Below, piece after piece: positions 17,425 to 25,162 of a stretch of 64,000 bases of DNA. The notes under the pieces were generated by a model that was not told where the DNA came from, ran no database searches, and saw only the letters and a program-made list of their open reading frames with translations. Numbering within the stretch: position 1 is the stretch's first letter; the number at the start of each line of letters is the position of its first letter. The position numbers were made by a program, and so were the translations under genes. Source of the DNA: Lysobacterales bacterium (GTDB taxonomy: Bacteria; Pseudomonadota; Gammaproteobacteria; Xanthomonadales; Rhodanobacteraceae); contig JADJHN010000001.1 of the NCBI GenBank assembly GCA_016707485.1, positions 806,001-870,000 on the forward strand, given 5' to 3'.

Positions 17425-17709
17425 ATGAAACGCAATCGATGGCTCAGCTTGGCAATCGTCTCCGGCATCGTCGTGAGCTGGGGCGTCGGCAACGCCGGCG
17501 GACTGCAGATCACTGCGCAAGGCATCGCCGCGGGTGGCGGCACGAGCGCATCGGGCGGCGGCTGCCGACGACTCGTCGCGACTCTCGGGGAGCCGGTTGG
17601 CGGACGCTCGAGCGGCGGTGCCTATACCGTCATTGCCGGCTTTCAGGCCGGCCTCGGCACGTCCTCTCGCGACTCGATCTTCCATGATGGTTTCCAGGAG
17701 TGCCTGTGA
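17425..17709 (+). CDS. Small secreted glycine-rich protein with IFHDGFQ tail
   Basis: A 94-residue protein with a clear signal peptide (KRNRWLSLAIVSGIVVSW) and a short mature part rich in glycine and serine: an ASGGGCRRLVATLGEPVGG segment, then AYTVIAGFQAGLG. It ends SIFHDGFQECL, close to the LFRDEFEGVE end of the exported enzyme at 54399. The start is ATG 17425; ATG 17413 is possible. The stop overlaps the ATG of the next gene by one base, so the two secreted proteins are probably made together. Function unknown. Confidence 0.7.
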   Translation: MKRNRWLSLAIVSGIVVSWGVGNAGGLQITAQGIAAGGGTSASGGGCRRLVATLGEPVGGRSSGGAYTVIAGFQAGLGTSSRDSIFHDGFQECL

Positions 17710-18593
17710 TGAATATTTTCCCGATACCGATGCGGCTACTGGCACGCGTGGCGCTCGCCATTTCCGCACTTGCCGCGAATGCGGGCATCTTCGCTGCGCC
17801 GCAGATTCCCGACTTCGTCTACCAGGGGCGACTTGAGCAGAACGGCGCGCCGGCGAACGGAAACTTCGACCTGGACTTCAAGCTGTTCGATGCCGCGAGC
17901 GGCGGGTTACAGATCGGCGCGACAATCTCGCAACCGAACTTCCCGGTCACCGAGGGCCTGTTCAGCGTATCGCTCGCCTTCCCGGGCGCGTTCACCGGCA
18001 CCCAGCTTTATCTCGAAGTGAGCGTCGAAGGCACGCCGATGCTGCCTCGACAAGCCGTCGCGACCGCCCCGGTATCGCAGTTCACGTTGACGGGCGGCAT
18101 TTCCGGGCCGGCTGGCGGCGATCTGACCGGAAATTATCCGAACCCGACGATCGCGTTCGGCGCAGTGACGAACAGCAAGATCGCGGCGTCTGCGGTGAGC
18201 ATTTCGAAGATTGCCGACAACGCGGTCACATCCGCGAAGATTGCAGACAACGCGGTTGGTGCGGCAGCGATCGCCAGCGGCGCGGTCGGGACGTCCGAAA
18301 TCACCAACGACAGCATCACGCGAGGCAAGATTGCCGGCGGTTACAGCAACGGCGCTATCGCGGCCACGGTCGGTGCGAACGATTGCAACGACTACAACAT
18401 CTCGGTTACCGGCGCGCAACCCAACGATCTCGTGGTCTTCAACCTTCAATCGGGCTATACGCTGCCGCCGAACATGTTGATTCAGCCGCTGCGGGTTCCC
18501 AGCGCCGACCTCGTGCATATCCGTGTCTGCAACCTCGGCAACGTCTCGCAGTCGACCGGAACGATCGGCATCTACGTGCTGACCATGCGCTGA
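17709..18593 (+). CDS. Secreted protein with fibre-like KIADNAV repeats
   Basis: A 294-residue protein. A signal peptide (RLLARVALAISALAANAGIFA) is followed by a small beta domain beginning IPDFVYQGRLEQNGAPANGNFD. Next come repeats such as NSKIAASAVSISKIADNAV and TSAKIADNAVGAAAIASG (about residues 155-205) that resemble triple-stranded fibre shafts of phage tails and bacterial surface proteins, and finally a beta-rich C-terminal domain. ATG 17709 overlaps the upstream stop (TGATG) and has AGGAG 8 nt before it, making it better than GTG 17700. Likely an exported or surface protein; its partner and role are unknown. Confidence 0.75.
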   Translation: MNIFPIPMRLLARVALAISALAANAGIFAAPQIPDFVYQGRLEQNGAPANGNFDLDFKLFDAASGGLQIGATISQPNFPVTEGLFSVSLAFPGAFTGTQLYLEVSVEGTPMLPRQAVATAPVSQFTLTGGISGPAGGDLTGNYPNPTIAFGAVTNSKIAASAVSISKIADNAVTSAKIADNAVGAAAIASGAVGTSEITNDSITRGKIAGGYSNGAIAATVGANDCNDYNISVTGAQPNDLVVFNLQSGYTLPPNMLIQPLRVPSADLVHIRVCNLGNVSQSTGTIGIYVLTMR

Positions 18594-19030
18594 GTGTCAC
18601 TTCGCGCGAACGCGCGAATCACACGAGTGCGGGCGAACCTCGTGACTGACGGCGCCGTGGGCCGATCGCCTGCCATCCTGCGCAGGGCCTGGAAATTGCC
18701 CGGCCGGCAGAGGATGTCAGGCGCCGCTCCCGGCATTCGGCGCGTTCGCGCCACGCCCGGCGCGCTGGCTCCTCGCCATCAGGGTGTACTGCCATCCACC
18801 ATCGGTGCCCGGCATTGATGGAACATGCAGAACAGGCGTGCCAAACGCCCAGGCCATGAAGACCCCGGCGGACAAGCTGCGCTTGACCGAGCTTCATTTC
18901 CGAACGGATTCGATCCACGCCTGAAATATCGCCAGATTGTCCTTGCGTTCCGTTGCGGTCCCGGCACCCGACCTGTATCGCGTGACCTGCTCCATCCAAA
19001 AACACCGACATGCACCTGGTGAAAATGCAC
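18594..19030. other. Intergenic region (437 bp), nothing recognised
   Basis: Convergent gap between the fibre-like gene and nrdJb. It has short CG-rich inverted repeats near 18603-18615 but no T-run terminator and no gene with convincing composition or start. Confidence 0.5.
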
Positions 19031-19864
19031 CTACCCGCACTTCGAATAACCACAATTCAAACACGTGGCACAGCCATCCATCACGATGGTCGCGTTGGTG
19101 TTGCACTTGTGGCACATGGTGGCGCCCGGGGGGAAGCTGCCGGCGGAGTCGTCTTCGGCGAGATCGGGCGAGGGCATCTGCGCTGACGCGCCTACCATGC
19201 CGGGGCTGGATCCCGGCGTGCGTCGTGATGACGGATCGGAGACTGGCGTGCTTTTGCCTGGCGCGCGGCTTACGTCAGACTTTTTTTTTGCGCGGGCCTC
19301 GTAGGCAGCGCGCTTTTCGGCGATCAGGGCGCGTTGCGCGGGATCCATTTCGGGATCGTGGATCAGGCCGATCATCTTCATGTGGCGTTCGATGACCGCG
19401 CCGAGTTCGGCGACGATGCTCGGCATGTAGACGCCGCCGGCCTTGAAGTAGCCGCCGCGCGGATCGAACACGGCTTTCAGCTCCTCGACCAGGAAGGTGA
19501 CATCGCCACCCTTGCGGAACACGGCGGACATGATGCGCGTGAGCGCAACGATCCACTGGAAGTGATCCATGTTCTTCGAGTTGACGAAGATCTCGAACGG
19601 GCGGCGCAGCTCATGCTCGGTACCGGCATTGAGCACGATGTCGTTGATCGTCACATACAGGGCATGTTCGACCAGCGGCGACTTGATCTTGTAGGTGGCG
19701 CCGATCAACTGATCCGGGCGCTCGACCTTCTCGTGCATGTGGATGACTTCGGCGGTTGCCGGCTCCTCGACCACCGGCTGCGGCTTGGCGACTGCAGCAG
19801 GTGATTCCGCTTCCGGCAGCACAACGTTGTATGCCTTGATCTTCTTGCTGATCTTGATCGCCAT
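19031..19864 (-). CDS. nrdJb: NrdJb, C-terminal component of split B12-dependent ribonucleotide reductase
   Basis: A 277-residue protein with the TSCPD-type domain found at the end of class II (adenosylcobalamin-dependent) ribonucleotide reductases, here a separate gene as in Pseudomonas aeruginosa NrdJa/NrdJb. The core is YVTINDIVLNAGTEHELRRP, FVNSKNMDHFQWIVALTRI and VAELGAVIERHMKMIGL. The end has a zinc-ribbon-like CHKCNTNATIVMDGC...CLNCGYSKCG. The linker at about 205-225 contains SSRRTPGSSPGM, the translation of a palindromic intergenic repeat inserted in frame. ATG 19864 follows an AGGAG site. A histone-like gene separates it from nrdJa. Confidence 0.9.
   Translation of the reverse strand: MAIKISKKIKAYNVVLPEAESPAAVAKPQPVVEEPATAEVIHMHEKVERPDQLIGATYKIKSPLVEHALYVTINDIVLNAGTEHELRRPFEIFVNSKNMDHFQWIVALTRIMSAVFRKGGDVTFLVEELKAVFDPRGGYFKAGGVYMPSIVAELGAVIERHMKMIGLIHDPEMDPAQRALIAEKRAAYEARAKKKSDVSRAPGKSTPVSDPSSRRTPGSSPGMVGASAQMPSPDLAEDDSAGSFPPGATMCHKCNTNATIVMDGCATCLNCGYSKCG
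19199..19234. repeat. REP-like palindrome inside the nrdJb reading frame
   Basis: GCCGGG (19199-19204) and CCCGGC (19212-19217) form a hairpin around GGATCC-type sequence, followed by CGTCGTGATGACGG. This matches the common bacterial palindrome GTCATCCCGGCG...GGATCCAG, usually intergenic. Here it is in frame and encodes residues about 211-222 of NrdJb, in the linker before the zinc ribbon. Confidence 0.7.
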
Positions 19865-20088
19865 GCCGGCGCTCTCCTGAATTCGTCCGTGACCGCCCTC
19901 TGGCGAGGCGATCGAGTTGTCCATGCCTTGGCTGCGCATGTCGCGCCAGGCGTTGTTGCAGGTCGCGGGCCTGCCTGGGCAGTGCTCCGCTGAAACGTGC
20001 GCGGCGGAATCGGATTCCGCCGCGCATTGAAACGCGTGTCGCGACAACGACCCGTCCCGCACAGGCGGGAGGGCCACCGATCAATCGA

Positions 20089-20727
20089 TCACTTGCGACC
20101 TTTCTTGACTGCCTTCTTTGCGGCTTTCTTTGCAGGAGCCTTCTTCGCCGGTGCGGCTTTCTTGACCGGCTTCCTGGCCACGGCCTTCTTCACCGCTTTC
20201 TTGGCGGCGACCTTCTTCACGGCCTTCTTGGCCACGGGCTTCTTCGCTGCCGCTTTCTTGACGACTTTCTTCGCCGACTTCTTCACCGCGGCCTTCTTGG
20301 CCACGACTTTCTTGACGGCTTTCTTCACGGCCTTTTTCACCGCGGCTTTCTTGGCGGCGACCTTCTTGGCGGCCGGCTTGGCTTTCGGCTTGGCTTTCGC
20401 CTTGGCCTTGGCCGGTGCCTTGGTCATCGCAGCCTTGGCTTCTTCGGCTTTCTTGGCCACGGTCTTCACCGCGCCGCTGATCTTCTTTGCCGCTGCTGCC
20501 TCGACTTTCTTGGCCTTGGCGACCACGGTCTGCACCTTGCGCGCCGCCTGCTTGCGCGCCTTCTGCACCTTCTTGACGGCGTTCTTGCCGGCCTTGGTGA
20601 CGGCGGCCTTCGCATCGGCCGCGACATCGCTGGCAGTATTGGCAATGGCGCTGGCTGCGTCGGAAATTGCTCCGCCCATTTCCTTCAGGCTGTCTTTGAC
20701 TTCTTCCACCGGGCTATCGGTACTCAT
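20089..20727 (-). CDS. Histone H1-like lysine/alanine-rich protein (AlgP/HctB-like)
   Basis: A 212-residue, extremely basic protein. An N-terminal stretch of about 60 residues (STDSPVEEVKDSLKEMGGAI) looks like a short amphipathic helix. The rest is repeats of the form KKAAVKK, AKKVVKKAAAKK and PAKKAPAKKAAKK, like eukaryotic linker histone tails and bacterial AlgP/HctB. Such proteins bind and compact DNA. ATG 20727 follows GGAGAGGGG. It sits between nrdJa (102 bp upstream) and nrdJb, on the same strand, so it is likely cotranscribed with the ribonucleotide reductase. Confidence 0.85.
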   Translation of the reverse strand: MSTDSPVEEVKDSLKEMGGAISDAASAIANTASDVAADAKAAVTKAGKNAVKKVQKARKQAARKVQTVVAKAKKVEAAAAKKISGAVKTVAKKAEEAKAAMTKAPAKAKAKAKPKAKPAAKKVAAKKAAVKKAVKKAVKKVVAKKAAVKKSAKKVVKKAAAKKPVAKKAVKKVAAKKAVKKAVARKPVKKAAPAKKAPAKKAAKKAVKKGRK

Positions 20728-20828
20728 CTTCCCCTCTCCGCGCTTGCGCGCCACTGTTGGTTGACTAGGTTGGACAACGCACAACAAGCAAACCACCGGA
20801 CACATCGCGACCGGTGGATCCACTCGAA

Positions 20829-22976
20829 TCAGAACTTGCCGTAGTAGCCTTCTTTGAGGGCATCGAACAGGTTGGCTGCGGTGTGGACCTCGCCATCGTA
20901 CTCGATCTCCTCGTTGCCTTTTACTTCCACGATCGATCCATCTTCAAGCTCGAATCGATAGCGGGTGTTTTCCAGATCATGCTCCTTGACCAGCACGCCC
21001 TGGAAGGCTGCCGGATTGAAGCGGAACGTGGTGCATCCCTTCAAGCCCTGCTCGTGGGCATAGCGATAGATGTCCTTGAAATCCTCATACGCATACGAGG
21101 TCGGCACGTTGGCCGTCTTCGAGATCGAAGAGTCGATCCATTTCTGCGAGGCAGCCTGGATATCGACGTGCTCGGTCGGGCTGATGTCATCGGCGGCAAC
21201 AAAGTAATCGGGAAGCTTTTCCTCGAACTTGTCGGAGAACGGCATGGCCTTGCCATTGATCAGCTCGCGATAGGCGAGCAGCTCGAAGCTGTAGACCCCG
21301 ACCTTTTCCTTGGACTTCTTGCCCTCGCGGATCACGTTGCGGCTGTAGTGGTGGGCGAAGCTCGGCTCGATGCCATTGGAGGCGTTGTTGGCCAGTGACA
21401 GCGAGATCGTGCCGGTTGGTGCGATCGAGGTGTGATGGGTGAAGCGCGCACCGACTTCGGCCAGCTCGGCGACAAGCTCGGGGGCGACCGTGGCGATGCG
21501 CTGCATGTAGCGGCTGTATTTCGCATGCAGGATGCGCCCGGGCACGCTGTCGCCGATCCTGTAGCCATCGGCGGCCATTTCCGGACGCTTGCGCAGCATT
21601 TCGCCGGTGACCGTGAAATCACGGGTCAGCATCGGTGCCGGGCCCTTCTCCCTGGCCAGGCCGAGGGCCACTTCCCAACCGGCCACGGCCATCTCGCGCG
21701 AAACGTCCTCGGTGAACGTGCAGGCCTCGTCGCTGCCATAGCGCATCTTCAGCATGGTCAAGGTGCTGCCGAGTCCAAGGAAGCCCATGCCGTGACGGCG
21801 CTTGCTCTCGATCTCGTCGCGCTGTTCCTCCAGCGGCAGGCCGTTGATCTCGACGACGTTGTCGAGCATGCGCGTGAACACGCGCACGACCTCGCGGTAT
21901 TCGTCCATGTCGAAGCGCGCCTTCGGCCCGAACGGATCGCGCACGAACTTGGTCAGGTTGACCGAACCGAGCAGGCACGAGCCATATGGCGGCAGCGGTT
22001 GCTCGCCGCACGGATTGGTCGCGCGGATGTGTTCGCACCACCAGTTGTTGTTCATCTCGTTGACGCGGTCGATGAGGATGAAGCCGGGCTCGGCGAAATC
22101 ATAGGTGGAGACCATGATCATGTCCCACAGATGGCGCGCGCGGATCTGGTTGTAGATCTTGCAGGCGACCAGGCCGTCCTCGCGCACGACATAACTCTTG
22201 TGCGTCGGCCATTCGCGCCAGATGACCTTCGCCGGATCATCGAGATCGATCTCGTGCTGTTCCTTGATGTGGATCGGGAACACCAGCGGCCAGTCGGTAT
22301 CCTTCTCGACCGCTTCCATGAAGCCATCGGTGATCAGCAGGCTCAGGTTGAACTGGCGCAGGCGGCCATCCTCGCGCTTGGCGCGGATGAACTCCTTCAC
22401 ATCCGGATGCGACACATCGAACGTGCCCATCTGCGCGCCGCGACGGCCACCGGCCGAGGACACGGTGAAGCACATCTTGTCGTAGATATCCATGAACGAC
22501 AGCGGTCCGGAGGTGTACGCACCGGCACCCGACACGTACGCGCCACGCGGACGCAACGTGGAAAACTCATAGCCGATCCCGCAGCCCGCCTTCAAGGTGA
22601 GACCGGCCTCGTGGACCTTGTCGAGGATGTTGTACATGGAATCCTCGATGGTGCCGGAAACCGTGCAGTTGATCGTCGAGGTTTTCGGCTTGTGCTCGGC
22701 GGCACCGGCATTCGAGGTGATGCGTCCGGCCGGGATCGCGCCACGGCGCAGCGCCCAGAGGAACCGCTCGTACCAGTAATCCTGTTTTTCGCGGCTGCTC
22801 TCGACTTCGGCGAGGGCGCGGGCGACGCGCTGGTAGGTGTGGTCGATGTCGACGTCGACGGGCGCACCCTGCTTTGACTTCAACCGGTATTTCTTGTCCC
22901 AGATATCCAGCGATGCCGGTTGCAGTGGAATTTCTACCGCGCCACGCGCGACTCCCTCAAGACGCACTGTGCTCAT
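20829..22976 (-). CDS. nrdJa: NrdJa, catalytic component of B12-dependent ribonucleotide reductase
   Basis: A 715-residue catalytic subunit that makes deoxyribonucleotides with adenosylcobalamin and needs no oxygen-derived radical. Landmarks are STINCTVSGTIEDSMYNIL, the NPCGEQPLPPYGSCLLGSVN finger loop with catalytic Cys and Glu, and the phosphate loop IAPTGTISLSLANNASNGIEPSF. ATG 22976 follows AGGAGG at 11 nt; the reading frame is open further upstream, but that part lacks family similarity and overlaps the NrdR boxes. The TSCPD domain is on the separate nrdJb. No class I or III reductase is in the window. Confidence 0.95.
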   Translation of the reverse strand: MSTVRLEGVARGAVEIPLQPASLDIWDKKYRLKSKQGAPVDVDIDHTYQRVARALAEVESSREKQDYWYERFLWALRRGAIPAGRITSNAGAAEHKPKTSTINCTVSGTIEDSMYNILDKVHEAGLTLKAGCGIGYEFSTLRPRGAYVSGAGAYTSGPLSFMDIYDKMCFTVSSAGGRRGAQMGTFDVSHPDVKEFIRAKREDGRLRQFNLSLLITDGFMEAVEKDTDWPLVFPIHIKEQHEIDLDDPAKVIWREWPTHKSYVVREDGLVACKIYNQIRARHLWDMIMVSTYDFAEPGFILIDRVNEMNNNWWCEHIRATNPCGEQPLPPYGSCLLGSVNLTKFVRDPFGPKARFDMDEYREVVRVFTRMLDNVVEINGLPLEEQRDEIESKRRHGMGFLGLGSTLTMLKMRYGSDEACTFTEDVSREMAVAGWEVALGLAREKGPAPMLTRDFTVTGEMLRKRPEMAADGYRIGDSVPGRILHAKYSRYMQRIATVAPELVAELAEVGARFTHHTSIAPTGTISLSLANNASNGIEPSFAHHYSRNVIREGKKSKEKVGVYSFELLAYRELINGKAMPFSDKFEEKLPDYFVAADDISPTEHVDIQAASQKWIDSSISKTANVPTSYAYEDFKDIYRYAHEQGLKGCTTFRFNPAAFQGVLVKEHDLENTRYRFELEDGSIVEVKGNEEIEYDGEVHTAANLFDALKEGYYGKF

Positions 22977-23476
22977 GGCCAGCGTTTCCTCCTGGTTCTT
23001 ATTGTGTTCCCGGGATTTCTTCCCGGGTTTGTTGTCGTGTTTCACGTCTATCGCCACATCTTGTTTCAGACGGAGAAAGCCGGTCAAAGCGGACAGAATG
23101 CCAGTGACATTCCCCGAATTGCTCCACAATGGCTGGGTTATCCCCCGTTCGGCGCACACAACATCTTGTGGTGAACACCGCGTCGTACCCTACGCTGCGA
23201 CCCGCCGCTTGTCCAGCATCCCGAGCCTCCGTGACACATCGATTTGCATTGCCCCGAGTGCTGCGAAGCGATGCGCCCACATCGACCCGGGCTCGCGTCG
23301 GAATGAAACCGAATGGCACGGCTGCGGTCTGAAGGGCGTGCCTGGATCGTGCCCCGCACTTGCAATGCCGCTGTGCCGGCGCGATCTGTCTCCGCGTGTC
23401 GCCGCGCGACCGCTTGATGGCCGTACCGATCACCCTGAGCACTCCATTCGAACCCATCGCCCTGGAAGTCCGAACC
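22977..23476. other. Divergent intergenic region nrdJa / degP (500 bp)
   Basis: This region holds the control sequences of nrdJa (tandem NrdR-box candidates at 23124-23171) and of the divergent protease gene. A short palindrome at about 23008-23030 (GTTCCCGGGATTTCTTCCCGGG) lies in the nrdJa leader. No gene is supported. Confidence 0.55.
23124..23171 (-). promoter_or_regulatory. Tandem NrdR boxes upstream of nrdJa
   Basis: ACACAACATCTTGTGG (23156-23171) matches 13 of 16 positions of the NrdR box acaCwAtATaTwGtgt. A weaker second copy, CCACAATGGCTGGGTT (23124-23139), starts exactly 32 bp away, the three-helical-turn spacing of known tandem NrdR boxes. They lie 148-195 bp upstream of the nrdJa ATG. 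NrdR represses ribonucleotide reductase genes in response to nucleotide state; nrdR itself is not in the window. Confidence 0.65.
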
Positions 23477-24853
23477 ATGTCCTCGAAGCAAACCATCCGC
23501 TCCGTGTCGTTTTCCGCAATCCTCGTGCTGATCGGCTTGCTGGCCATCACCGCCGCACAAGCAGGGCTGCCGCCAGCCGTCGACGGCCAGCCAATGCCGA
23601 CACTGGCACCAATGATCGACCGGGTCACGCCGGCCGTGGTCAACATCAATACCAAGACCCGCGTTCAGGTGCGCGATCCGTTCTTCGACGATCCGATTTT
23701 CCGGCGCTTCTTCAACGTGCCGAACCAGCCTCGCGAGCGCGTGCAGCAATCGCTCGGCTCCGGCGTCATTGTCGACGCAGCCAAGGGCTATGTGCTGACC
23801 AACAACCACGTCACCCAGGGTGCCGACGACATTGCCGTGACCCTGCATGACAACCGCACGGTCAAGGCGCGCGTGATCGGCTCGGATCCCGATACCGACC
23901 TGACCGTGCTGCAGATCCCGGCCGACAACCTGCAGGCGGTGCCGCTGGCGCTGTCCAGGGACCTGCGCGTCGGCGATTTCGTGGTCGCCATCGGCGATCC
24001 GTTCGGCCTCGGCCAGACGGTCACCTCGGGCATCGTTTCGGCACTCGATCGCAAGGGCATCAGCCGCGGCTACCAGAACTTCATCCAGACCGACGCCGCG
24101 ATCAACCCGGGCAACTCGGGCGGTGCCCTCGTCAACTTGCGCGGCGAGCTGGTCGGCATCAACTCGATGATCTTCTCGCCATCCGGTGCCAGCGTCGGCA
24201 TCGGCTTTGCGATCCCCAGCGATCTTGCCGCCAACGTCATGCGCCAGCTGGTCGAGTACGGCGAAGTGCGTCGCGGGACGCTCGGAGTCGATACCCAGGA
24301 CATCACCCCGGAACTCGCCGCGATGCTCTCGGTGGCGGTCGGCAAGGGCACCGTGATCACGCGCGTGCGCAAGGATGCCCCGGCGGCCAAGGCCGGCATC
24401 CAGCCCGGCGACGTGATCACCGCAATCAACGACAGCACCATCAGCTCCGGCCAGGACCTGCACAACGTCGAAGGCCTGACCCCGATCGGCACGCCGCTCG
24501 CCATATCGCTGTTGCGCGACGGCAAGCCCCTGACCCTGCGCATGACCCTGGCTGCTAGCTCGGTGGTGAGCCTGCGCGGCGATGACCTTGATGTCCGCCT
24601 CGCCGGCGTGCAGCTGACCGATCTCGATGAAAGCCAGCGCCGCCCGGGGCTCACCGGCAGTGTCGTGAAAAACGTCGATCGGGCCAGTCGCGCCTATGCC
24701 AGCGGCCTGCGCGGCGGCGATGTCATCGTCGGCATCAACCAGCGCGACATCGAAGATACCGGCGATCTCGGCGAACTGCTGCAAGGCAAGCCCCGCCAGC
24801 TGATGCTGACCATCGTGCGCGGCCAGAGCGTGTTCTATCTGCTGTTGCAGTAG
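23477..24853 (+). CDS. DegP/HtrA family periplasmic serine protease
   Basis: A 458-residue Do-type protease of envelope quality control. A signal peptide (SFSAILVLIGLLAITAAQA) precedes a trypsin-like domain with the triad His111 (TNNHV), Asp141 (DPDTDLTVL) and Ser214 (NPGNSGGAL). The LA loop has the FFDDPIFRRFF segment. Two PDZ domains follow (GTLGVDTQDITPELA from about 274 and one near 375-455). ATG 23477 has GGAAG at good spacing and gives the signal peptide; the frame runs open upstream. Whether it corresponds to DegP, DegQ or MucD cannot be decided here. Confidence 0.95.
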   Translation: MSSKQTIRSVSFSAILVLIGLLAITAAQAGLPPAVDGQPMPTLAPMIDRVTPAVVNINTKTRVQVRDPFFDDPIFRRFFNVPNQPRERVQQSLGSGVIVDAAKGYVLTNNHVTQGADDIAVTLHDNRTVKARVIGSDPDTDLTVLQIPADNLQAVPLALSRDLRVGDFVVAIGDPFGLGQTVTSGIVSALDRKGISRGYQNFIQTDAAINPGNSGGALVNLRGELVGINSMIFSPSGASVGIGFAIPSDLAANVMRQLVEYGEVRRGTLGVDTQDITPELAAMLSVAVGKGTVITRVRKDAPAAKAGIQPGDVITAINDSTISSGQDLHNVEGLTPIGTPLAISLLRDGKPLTLRMTLAASSVVSLRGDDLDVRLAGVQLTDLDESQRRPGLTGSVVKNVDRASRAYASGLRGGDVIVGINQRDIEDTGDLGELLQGKPRQLMLTIVRGQSVFYLLLQ

Positions 24854-24997
24854 GCCACCCGCTCCTGCCGGCCGACGAATGCCGTTGCTGGCGGGCGCAC
24901 GCTGATTACCTGTGCTTGCTCGTCGCGCGGTCTCCTTGGCGGATTGCCGTTCGCATTACAGCCGCGTGTGATCGTTGGCGAGCCGTTTGACTGGAAC

Positions 24998-25055
24998 CGT
25001 TCGCCCTCAACCTGTCGAAAGGCCGGCCCCGGAATATCCGGCTTCGACAGGCCCG
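24998..25055. repeat. Palindromic repeat (CCTGTCGAA...TTCGACAGG)
   Basis: CCGTTCGCCCTCAACCTGTCGAA opens a hairpin whose arms are CCTGTCGAA (25011-25019) and TTCGACAGG (25043-25051), with inner GGCCGG/CCGGC pairing. It is the widespread repeat whose translation reads FDRLRANG. It fills most of the 309-bp gap between the protease gene and the exporter operon; nothing else is seen there. Confidence 0.65.
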
Positions 25056-25162
25056 GCTCGCGCCATGCCGCGATCGGTCCCACGATTCGTCGGCACAGTC
25101 GACGCTGGCCGGTCTCGCTGGTTTTCGGGCACGATGGCGACTCCCGGACCTGGAGCGAGCCG

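Noticed and set aside
21432..22877. 481-codon open frame antisense to nrdJa
   Set aside because: Shadow of nrdJa, with no recognisable protein features.
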